DNA from: CAZLPY01 sp964561525
Lineage (GTDB): Bacteria; Patescibacteriota; UBA1384; CAJBMM01
Assembly (NCBI GenBank): GCA_964561525.1
Contig: CAZLPY010000041.1
Span: 1 to 9,337, forward strand
Reading direction: 5' to 3'
Length of the DNA stretch: 9,337 bases
A program made the translations under genes and the position numbers. Positions 5,362 through 9,337 of the stretch are shown here, one piece after another (the stretch's first letter is position 1; every line of letters begins with the position of its first letter). The notes under the pieces are model-generated. The model made no database searches. It was given only the letters and a program-made list of their open reading frames with translations, and was not told the origin of the DNA.

Positions 5362-5564
5362 AACAGGGCCATTTGTCGCGCGTATTTAATCGCTTCCGAC
5401 ACTTGGCGTTGATGCCGGTGGCAGGTACCCGATTTTCGGGCAGATTCAATGCGGCCCCAATGGGTAGTAAAGCGCTGCAACAGTGCAACATCTTTGTAAT
5501 CAATTACCTCGATGCGCTTTTTGCAGAAGAAACATTCTTTTTTGACATATTTTGGTCCAGGCAT
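5343..5564 (-). CDS. rpsR: Small ribosomal subunit protein bS18
   Basis: A 73-aa protein that binds bS6 on the platform of the 30S subunit. The core IDYKDVALLQRFTTHWGRIE (21-40) and the arginine-rich segment around SARKSGTCHRHQRQ are diagnostic. It keeps C11, C14, C48 and H51, a CxxC...CxxH set that would make this the zinc-binding form of bS18; many bS18 proteins have lost it. AAGGA lies 5 nt before the ATG. The order rpsF-ssb-rpsR is the widespread bacterial one, but rplI (bL9), which often follows, is replaced here by efp. Confidence 0.97.
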   Translation of the reverse strand: MPGPKYVKKECFFCKKRIEVIDYKDVALLQRFTTHWGRIESARKSGTCHRHQRQVSEAIKYARQMALLPFTTK

Positions 5565-5580
5565 TCAATTCCTTTAACTT

Positions 5581-5641
5581 AGGGTTTAGGGTACAGGGTA
5601 TAGAAACGGCTATACCCTAATCCCTCGACCCCATACCCTAA
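5581..5641. repeat. Inverted array of AGGGTNN heptamers, rpsR-ssb spacer
   Basis: Three 7-nt units AGGGTTT, AGGGTAC and AGGGTAT (5581-5601) face four units of opposite orientation: ACCCTAA (5614-5620), TCCCTCG, ACCCCAT and ACCCTAA (5635-5641). A 9-bp hairpin forms at the centre: AGGGTATAG (5595-5603) and CTATACCCT (5610-5618) with loop AAACGG. The last unit contains the ssb stop codon. The units happen to match plant-type telomere repeats. Confidence 0.75.
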
Positions 5642-6096
5642 AATGGGATATCGTCGATGTTGATTTCTTCAGTTGGTTGCTCGTCTTTTGTGGTCGTTTT
5701 TTTAGTCGAGGTTGATTTTGTCGCCTCGCCTGATGGGGCAGCAGCTGGTGCAGAGTCTTTATCGGCGCGGGCACCGAGTGCAATGACGTTTTCAGCCACG
5801 ATTTCGGTTTTGGTGCGTTTAGATCCGTCCTGCGCTTCCCAATTGCGGGTTTGCAAACGCCCTTCCACATAGGCTTGTTTGCCTTTGGCCAGAACTTGCG
5901 TAGCAATTTCGCCTAACTTACCCCAGGCAACGACGTCATGAAACTCAACAGCGTCTTGGCGGGTGCCATCGGTATTGGTCCAGCTGCGGTTGGTGGCGAT
6001 GGCAAACGATGCCACCGCTTGGCCATTCGGGGTGTATTTTAACTCTGGATCACGAGTGAGGTTTCCGATAATTTGAGCTCGATTTAAACTATACAT
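5638..6096 (-). CDS. ssb: Single-stranded DNA-binding protein
   Basis: A 152-aa SSB that coats single-stranded DNA as a tetramer and recruits replication and repair partners. Residues 1 to about 108 are the OB fold: RAQIIGNLTRDPELKYTPNG, then FAIATNRSW, EFHDVVAWGKLGE and YVEGRLQTRNWE. A low-complexity Ala/Thr/Ser/Lys linker (about 109-140) leads to the acidic partner-binding tip ending DDIPF. The start at 6096 is set by AGGAG with a 5-nt spacer and by homology (MYSLNRA); an in-frame ATG at 6138 would add 14 residues coded by repeat sequence and has no ribosome site. It lies between rpsF and rpsR, the usual place for ssb. Confidence 0.97.
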   Translation of the reverse strand: MYSLNRAQIIGNLTRDPELKYTPNGQAVASFAIATNRSWTNTDGTRQDAVEFHDVVAWGKLGEIATQVLAKGKQAYVEGRLQTRNWEAQDGSKRTKTEIVAENVIALGARADKDSAPAAAPSGEATKSTSTKKTTTKDEQPTEEINIDDIPF

Positions 6097-6109
6097 TATA
6101 TCTCCTTTG

Positions 6110-6189
6110 AAACATGTAGCATGAAGCATGGAGCACAATCAGACCACTGGCCTGCTATGTGTTTCATGTTTCGTGTTTGATGATTCATG
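6110..6189. repeat. Inverted array of CATG-type heptamers, ssb-rpsF spacer
   Basis: The first arm has AAACATG (6110-6116), TAGCATG (6117-6123), AAGCATG (6124-6130) and GAGCACA. The second has CTATGTG (6155-6161), TTTCATG (6162-6168), TTTCGTG (6169-6175), TTTGATG and ATTCATG (6183-6189), which read as CATGAAA-like units on the other strand. GAAACATG (6109-6116) pairs perfectly with CATGTTTC (6165-6172). About 18 nt between the arms, CAGACCACTGGCCTG, is unrelated in theme. Confidence 0.72.
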
Positions 6190-6195
6190 TTATTC

Positions 6196-6738
6196 CTATT
6201 CGCCTAAAATCTCATTCAACTTTTCTTCTACTAATTTCTTGCGCTCAGCCTCGCTCTCCGCCTTTTTCTCTTGCTCATTTGTCTTGGTTCGAGATTTGCG
6301 TTTTGGTGCTTCCTCGGCGGCTTGTTCCGTTACTTCGGCTACCACGGCCTGTGGCTCTTGTGCTTTGGCAGCGGTCTTTTTAGTTACTTTTTCCTCAACC
6401 CGTTTGCTTAACGCCGCTGCTAACTCGGCCTCATCGGTTGGTTTAATCGATTCATGCGTTGCAATTAACGTGAGATGGCGAATTACGTCTTCCTGCAGAC
6501 GTAAATAACGATCCAGCTCGGCTACTTTTGATCCTTCAAGATGGGTTTGGACAGTGACGTAGGTGCCAAAGTTGCGTTTGTTGATTGGGTACGCCAGGCG
6601 GCGTTTGCCCCACGGCTCTTCTTTAATAATGACACCTCCGAGACGCTCAATTTCCTTCGCCACTTCGGCGGAGGTGTGACCGACTGCATCATCGGCTATA
6701 GCATCGGAGACAATATAGGTTAGTTCGTACGTTTGCAC
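6196..6738 (-). CDS. rpsF: Small ribosomal subunit protein bS6 with long charged C-terminal tail
   Basis: Residues 1 to about 97 are the bS6 fold (MQTYELTYIVSD; GGVIIKEEPWGKRRLAYPINKRNFGTYV; LDRYLRLQEDVIRHL), which pairs with bS18 in the 30S platform. Residues 98-180 are a low-complexity extension rich in Glu, Lys and Ala, ending in a helical KKLVEEKLNEILGE. At 180 aa it is much longer than E. coli bS6 (about 135 aa including its own acidic tail). The tail may be unstructured with a terminal helix that binds a partner; this is inference. The start codon is GTG (6738-6736), with AAGGA 4 nt upstream. It is the first gene of the rpsF-ssb-rpsR unit. Confidence 0.96.
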   Translation of the reverse strand: MQTYELTYIVSDAIADDAVGHTSAEVAKEIERLGGVIIKEEPWGKRRLAYPINKRNFGTYVTVQTHLEGSKVAELDRYLRLQEDVIRHLTLIATHESIKPTDEAELAAALSKRVEEKVTKKTAAKAQEPQAVVAEVTEQAAEEAPKRKSRTKTNEQEKKAESEAERKKLVEEKLNEILGE

Positions 6739-6845
6739 TTGATCCTTTCTGTGGCTTGCCCTTCCGAAGCTTTAGCGAAGGAGGGTTCCTAGCTTAGCTT
6801 GGACGACAACCCGACGACGTTGTGCCGGCGGGAAAAAGAGTATTT
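6739..6845 (-). promoter_or_regulatory. Structured rpsF leader, candidate bS6:bS18 autoregulatory element
   Basis: About 105 nt separate the promoter from the GTG start. The leader can form hairpins: ACAAC/GTTGT (6806-6810 with 6819-6823, 8-nt loop) and CCTTC/GAAGG-type pairing at 6760-6781 with one bulge, close to the ribosome site. rpsF leaders in many bacteria bind the bS6:bS18 dimer through a hairpin with a CCG bulge (established knowledge). CCG triplets are present here, but I could not fit the full consensus by eye. Confidence 0.35.
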
Positions 6846-6851
6846 GCATAT

Positions 6852-6880
6852 ATTGTAACAAAAAAAACCGACTTGTGCAA
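6852..6880 (-). promoter_or_regulatory. Promoter of the rpsF-ssb-rpsR operon
   Basis: On the minus strand TTGCAC (6880-6875) is followed by 17 nt and TACAAT (6857-6852). TG one base before the -10 makes it an extended -10. A run of eight T residues lies in the spacer. It sits just after the terminator of the upstream cassette. Confidence 0.75.
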
Positions 6881-6902
6881 TGGTTGAATGATCAAAAGAG
6901 AT

Positions 6903-6926
6903 AAGCCCGATATGAATATCGGGCTT
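6903..6926 (-). terminator. Terminator after the 124-aa unknown gene
   Basis: AAGCCCGATAT (6903-6913) and ATATCGGGCTT (6916-6926) form a perfect 11-bp stem. On the minus strand it is followed by TATCTCTTTT, an imperfect T-tract. The stem begins at the stop codon of the gene and shields it from the rpsF promoter. Confidence 0.75.
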
Positions 6927-7300
6927 TACGGCGGGGTTTTGTCGCAATGGTTGATTCCGTCTGCTGCTTTGAGATCGCGGCGCCTGGCACCAAAGTCCAT
7001 TGCAAGGTGATCGATCTGCTCCGAGGTCGGATTTATGGGCAGGTCTTTCAGGGCCGCATCCACATCGACGCCAGGGTTCGCGTACAACCCGAGGTACAAC
7101 CCGAGTGATTCAAGGCGGTACTCATCCTTTCGTTCAATGATGCCAGCATAGAATCGGCAGAAGCTATTCACCTGCTCGATGATCTTGATCGGATTCGGAA
7201 GATTGATGGTTGGCAATGTGGATTTACCCACCAGTCGCCATTGCTCCAAAGCGATCAGAAATTGTCGAGCCTCCGGATTTTCGGCAGATACGAACCTCAT
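6926..7300 (-). CDS. Protein of unknown function, 124 aa (cassette 2)
   Basis: I do not recognise the family. The protein looks soluble and mixed alpha: RQFLIALEQWRLVG near the start, a middle part with several aromatic residues (FCRFYAGIIERKDEYRLES), then GVDVDAALKDLPINPTSEQIDHLAMDFGARRRDLK and a polar tail. The ATG at 7300 is preferred over a GTG at 7327 because AAGGGG lies 7 nt before it. The start overlaps by one base the stop of an upstream 41-codon ORF. It has its own promoter and terminator. The FLIAL block and a later G..VD..L..D block also occur in the next cassette's protein at similar spacing (about 61 and 67 residues), so the two may be distant paralogues. Confidence 0.6.
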   Translation of the reverse strand: MRFVSAENPEARQFLIALEQWRLVGKSTLPTINLPNPIKIIEQVNSFCRFYAGIIERKDEYRLESLGLYLGLYANPGVDVDAALKDLPINPTSEQIDHLAMDFGARRRDLKAADGINHCDKTPP

Positions 7301-7425
7301 CACAGGTCCCCTTTCTGAAGCAAACACGTTGGGGCATAATGGTTAAGGTGCAGGTTTACAAAAAGCTCCCTGATTTGGCTTGTCGAGTCGCTAATGCGGA
7401 TCGATTTACCTTTTGGGGAACCCAT
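7300..7425 (-). CDS. Leaderless 41-aa mini-ORF upstream of the unknown gene
   Basis: Its ATG lies 5 nt after a good -10 element, so the transcript would begin at or next to the start codon. The peptide begins MGSPKGKSIRISDSTSQIRE and ends LLQKGDL; it has one Cys and no signal peptide. Its TGA shares one base with the ATG of the 124-aa gene (TGATG), as in translational coupling. Codons look unremarkable and I know no family. Confidence 0.4.
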   Translation of the reverse strand: MGSPKGKSIRISDSTSQIRELFVNLHLNHYAPTCLLQKGDL

Positions 7426-7430
7426 AAAAG

Positions 7431-7459
7431 ATTGTATCGTATTGGTATTTGGTTGTAAA
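7431..7459 (-). promoter_or_regulatory. Promoter of cassette 2
   Basis: TTTACA (7459-7454), a 17-nt spacer and TACAAT (7436-7431) on the minus strand; both hexamers match 5/6. It starts ten bases after the previous cassette's terminator and directs a leaderless start at 7425. Confidence 0.75.
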
Positions 7460-7468
7460 GAGGTGTAT

Positions 7469-7514
7469 AAAAAAGAGAGAAGCCGCAAACTTGCATAAGT
7501 CGCGGCTCTTTTTT
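7469..7514 (-). terminator. Terminator after the 159-aa unknown gene
   Basis: GCCGC (7482-7486) pairs with GCGGC (7502-7506), extended by AGAG/CTC pairing with a small bulge and by an inner ACTT/AAGT stem. T6 on the minus strand (A6 at 7469-7474) makes a proper intrinsic terminator; T6 at 7509-7514 makes it potentially bidirectional. Confidence 0.75.
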
Positions 7515-7519
7515 GGATG

Positions 7520-7999
7520 CTAGATGCCCTTGAATGCGCCGCGGATACGTGGATCTTTCCAAAAAACCATGTCGGGCTCTCTTGGTAATCTGGTCAGGAA
7601 CACCAGAATTTCCTCTGGCCTCAGTTTCATATGCCGCGCGAGTGCTTTGGCAAGAGGGTCTGCACGATCAGGCTCCGCATAGGGCTGCAGTCGATCAACA
7701 TGATCGCAAAAGTCGTCAATGGTATCCAGAGCCCGTACCGCGTCCTCGGCCAGCATATCATCAACGTCCCCTAGCTCGTTGTGGAGAGTGAGGAGGCAGC
7801 TGACACCGGTGTTGCGACGTAGCTTCCGGAAACGACGAATTACGGATAGTACCTGTGGTGAGTGTAGGCGTTGTGCCAAAGTGGGGCATGGCACATTCTG
7901 CCCAAATCCAGCCAGCTCGAACAGGCGTCCGAGAGCGATCAAGAACCGAGTGGGACTGGTCGAACCGCTGTGTGAGAAATGAAGCGTCTGGGCGATCAT
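7520..7999 (-). CDS. Protein of unknown function, 159 aa (cassette 1)
   Basis: I do not recognise the family. It looks soluble and helical. TRFLIALGRLFELAGFG lies near the start, followed by an Arg-rich segment (VIRRFRKLRRN, 53-63), an acidic stretch (GDVDDMLAEDAVRALDTIDDF) and a C-terminal part with RPEEILVFLTRLPREPDMVFW. Cysteines are at 38, 68 and one in the acidic region. The region appears more GC-rich to the eye than the flanking housekeeping genes. The ribosome site is poor (AGAG about 7 nt before the ATG). It ends 5 nt before a strong terminator. The N-terminal 25 residues resemble those of the 124-aa protein, in the same orientation. Confidence 0.6.
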   Translation of the reverse strand: MIAQTLHFSHSGSTSPTRFLIALGRLFELAGFGQNVPCPTLAQRLHSPQVLSVIRRFRKLRRNTGVSCLLTLHNELGDVDDMLAEDAVRALDTIDDFCDHVDRLQPYAEPDRADPLAKALARHMKLRPEEILVFLTRLPREPDMVFWKDPRIRGAFKGI

Positions 8000-8044
8000 T
8001 CCTATTCTCTTTCCGGCGCACGTCTGGGTATGATTTGGTATGTA

Positions 8045-8077
8045 CTAGATCTCCTCGCATCTTGGCGAGTGAGTCAT
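8045..8077 (-). CDS. Leaderless 10-codon mini-ORF before cassette 1
   Basis: ATG at 8077 follows the -10 element by 7 nt and opens a frame MTHSPRCEEI before TAG. An AGGAG site overlaps its end with no start codon at usable distance, leaving 45 nt to the start of the 159-aa gene. It may be chance, but it repeats the layout of cassette 2. Confidence 0.2.
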   Translation of the reverse strand: MTHSPRCEEI

Positions 8078-8084
8078 TAGTTAC

Positions 8085-8116
8085 ATTATAGAATATATCA
8101 CTAAAAAATTTGTAAA
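8085..8116 (-). promoter_or_regulatory. Promoter of cassette 1
   Basis: A perfect TATAAT (8090-8085) and TTTACA (8116-8111) on the minus strand. The 20-nt spacer is longer than normal, so the -35 assignment is doubtful; the AT-rich surroundings could compensate. Confidence 0.5.
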
Positions 8117-8126
8117 GCATTTAGTA

Positions 8127-8209
8127 CATGAAACATACAACCTGAAGCATGAAACACATGACAGCAAAATCATTCTCAATTTGTGTTATATGATGCATGC
8201 TATATGCCT
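8127..8209. repeat. Inverted array of CATGAAA-type heptamers, downstream of ychF
   Basis: The first arm has CATGAAA (8127-8133), CATACAA (8134-8140), CCTGAAG (8141-8147) and CATGAAA (8148-8154). After a non-repeat centre, the second arm has TGTGTTA (8182-8188), TATGATG (8189-8195), CATGCTA (8196-8202) and TATGCCT (8203-8209), which read as CATNNNN units on the minus strand. It shares its theme with the array at 6110-6189. Confidence 0.6.
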
Positions 8210-9288
8210 CAAGAGGTGAATCTAAAGTGGACCACGTCTCCTTCTTTCATGACATAGTCCTTACCTTCCACGCGCAGCTTACCCTGTTCTTTTACTTTAA
8301 CTTCTGATCCAGCCGAAGCGAGATCGGGATACGACATTACTTCGGCTCGGATGAACCCCTTTTCGAAATCGGTATGAATCACGCCGGCGGCTTGAGGTGC
8401 CCTCCAGCCTTGTTTAATAGTCCATGCCCGCACCTCTTGTGGGCCGGCGGTAAAGTAACTTTGCAAACCCAAAGTCTGGTACGCTCGGTGAATTAATCGC
8501 ACTAGGCCAGATTCCGTCAAGCCAAGGGTCTGTAGGTATTCTCGTTGCTCCTCTTCCGATAAACTGGCGAGCTCGGATTCAATCTTAGCGGATATCAGGA
8601 TAGCGTCAGTGGGTAAGTGAAAGTCGGCAGGGGATTTGGTAACGTCTTCTTNNNNNNNNNNGGATACGTTACCGATATAAAGAAACGGCTTTTGGGTAAG
8701 TAATTGGATCTGCTTGATCGATTCTTGTTCTTCCTTGGTCATGGTAGTGTGTCTCGCATCTTTTTCTTGATCGAGTACGGCCTTAATTTTAGAAAGAGCT
8801 TCGAATTGCAACACCGCCTGCTTATCACCGCCCTTTTTGGCTTTTTCTGCGTTGGCCAGTAGCCTCTCGACGGTTTGCAGGTCGGCGAGTATTAATTCTA
8901 AGCGAATTGTTTCAATATCGCGCTTTGGATCGACCGATCCAGCTACGTGAATGACGTTTGAATCTTGGAAACAGCGCACTACCATGGCGATGGCGTCAAC
9001 CTCCCGAATATGGGCTAAAAATTGATTACCTAAACCCTCCCCTTTATGTGCTCCCGCTACTAATCCAGCAATATCGACAAATTCTACCGTAGCCGGGATA
9101 ATTTTTTCGGTTTTTACGATCTCTGCGAGCACTTGCAGGCGCTCATCCGGCACTGGCACAATGCCGGTGTTCGGCTCGATCGTCGCGAAAGGATAATTGG
9201 CTGCCAAAATGTTATTGCCCGTCAGGGCATTAAACAATGTCGACTTGCCGACATTCGGCAAACCGACTATCGCAATTGAGAGGCTCAT
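8209..9288 (-). CDS. ychF: Ribosome-binding GTPase/ATPase YchF (OLA1 family), with assembly gap
   Basis: An Obg-related P-loop NTPase that binds ribosomes and usually prefers ATP. The 359 codons (363 in E. coli) cover the whole protein. G1 is GLPNVGKST (9-17), the switch I region [10 protein letters not shown] (31-40), G3 DIAGLV (72-77), followed by [15 protein letters not shown] helical coiled-coil insertion spans about 135-195. G4 begins LYIGNV at 203-208. The C-terminal TGS domain holds [35 protein letters not shown] and [17 protein letters not shown]. Ten N at 8652-8661 mask codons 210-213, exactly where the fourth G4 residue (Glu in NVNE of E. coli) belongs, so nucleotide preference cannot be read. 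The frame stays open across the N run. No ribosome site is seen before the ATG. Confidence 0.97.
   Translation of the reverse strand: MSLSIAIVGLPNVGKSTLFNALTGNNILAANYPFATIEPNTGIVPVPDERLQVLAEIVKTEKIIPATVEFVDIAGLVAGAHKGEGLGNQFLAHIREVDAIAMVVRCFQDSNVIHVAGSVDPKRDIETIRLELILADLQTVERLLANAEKAKKGGDKQAVLQFEALSKIKAVLDQEKDARHTTMTKEEQESIKQIQLLTQKPFLYIGNVSXXXXEDVTKSPADFHLPTDAILISAKIESELASLSEEEQREYLQTLGLTESGLVRLIHRAYQTLGLQSYFTAGPQEVRAWTIKQGWRAPQAAGVIHTDFEKGFIRAEVMSYPDLASAGSEVKVKEQGKLRVEGKDYVMKEGDVVHFRFTS
8652..8661. other. Assembly gap (10 N) inside ychF
   Basis: Ten consecutive N. Such runs are often placeholders of arbitrary length; here the frame is kept and the total length is near that of relatives, so the true gap is probably 10 nt or differs from it by a multiple of three. 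Confidence 0.95.
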
Positions 9289-9296
9289 ACTGACTT

Positions 9297-9305
9297 ATTC
9301 TAGCA
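9297..9305 (-). promoter_or_regulatory. Extended -10 promoter of ychF
   Basis: TGC plus TAGAAT (9302-9297) on the minus strand, 8 nt before the ATG at 9288. No -35 is visible. The start would fall at or within 1-2 nt of the ATG, in keeping with the missing ribosome site. The rest of the window end (9306-9337) holds nothing I recognise. Confidence 0.45.
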
Positions 9306-9337
9306 GGCAGGATCTATGAAGGCCGGGCTAAACCAGT

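Noticed and set aside
5581..5641. Eukaryotic telomere or plant contamination
   Set aside because: Only seven degenerate units, inverted around a hairpin, and joined to bacterial ssb and rpsR on both sides.
6097..6138. ATG at 6138 as ssb start
   Set aside because: The extra 14 residues are coded by the heptamer array, have no ribosome site and do not match SSB; AGGAG marks 6096.
6741..6850. tRNA or other stable RNA gene in the rpsF leader
   Set aside because: No cloverleaf, no T-loop GTTCRA and no CCA end; the hairpins fit an mRNA leader better.
7301..7327. GTG start at 7327 for the 124-aa unknown protein
   Set aside because: No ribosome site precedes it, while the ATG at 7300 has AAGGGG at good spacing.
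7300..7488. Longer 62-codon form of the 41-aa mini-ORF
   Set aside because: It would need a TTG start at 7488 that lies inside the terminator and upstream of the promoter, so it would not be transcribed from it.
7761..8120. 119-codon minus-strand open frame overlapping the 159-aa gene
   Set aside because: It runs in another frame through the first half of the better gene, its composition is unlike a protein (Arg/Ser/Pro/His-rich end), and it has no link to the terminator.
5242..8209. CRISPR array
   Set aside because: Units are 7 nt, degenerate and without unique spacers; no cas gene is present.

Overview
The window looks like a chromosomal segment of a bacterium with a small, compact genome, most likely a member of the Candidate Phyla Radiation (Patescibacteria); this is inference. 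The support is as follows. The core genes rpsF-ssb-rpsR are followed by efp rather than rplI (bL9 is missing from some CPR lineages). bS6 carries a long charged C-terminal tail. A DUF5665-type membrane protein and a two-domain PRC-barrel protein are present, spacers are short, and several genes appear to start leaderless. TGA is used as an ordinary stop, so the recoded-TGA lineages (Gracilibacteria/Absconditabacteria) are unlikely. A 10-N assembly gap lies inside ychF, so this is a scaffolded draft or metagenome assembly.

Layout. Positions 1-712 (-) hold the N-terminal two thirds or so of a secreted subtilisin-like protease, cut by the window edge. It is divergent from a secreted protein with an Hcp-like (type VI tube protein) fold at 905-1531 (+), which ends at a clear terminator. 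An APH/homoserine-kinase-II-type phosphotransferase follows (1605-2615 +). Positions 2616-3102 are the most unusual stretch: a signal-peptide-like mini-ORF, an extended -10 promoter, and two short ORFs that each copy the first 13 codons of the HAD phosphatase that follows (3103-3714 +). Each copy breaks off at catalytic motif I into a 22-bp repeat present three times.

The HAD gene meets, stop codon to stop codon, a minus-strand operon made of a PRC-barrel protein (4530-4018) and a DUF5665-like membrane protein (3996-3715). Upstream of these on the minus strand lies the translation/replication cluster rpsF (6738-6196), ssb (6096-5638), rpsR (5564-5343) and efp (5234-4674), driven by a good promoter at 6852-6880. 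Next come two unknown genes (7300-6926 and 7999-7520), each a self-contained cassette with its own promoter, a leaderless mini-ORF, the gene and a terminator; the two proteins may be distant paralogues. The GTPase gene ychF (9288-8209) closes the window.

The strongest unexplained signal is a shared intergenic architecture. Four spacers (5242-5339, 5581-5641, 6110-6189, 8127-8209) are built of degenerate 7-nt units held in register, with one arm in direct and the other in inverted orientation, so each can fold into an imperfect hairpin. Each locus has its own heptamer theme. The second is the HAD N-terminus mimicry upstream of the HAD gene. No tRNA, rRNA, CRISPR array, insertion sequence or complete defence system was seen.
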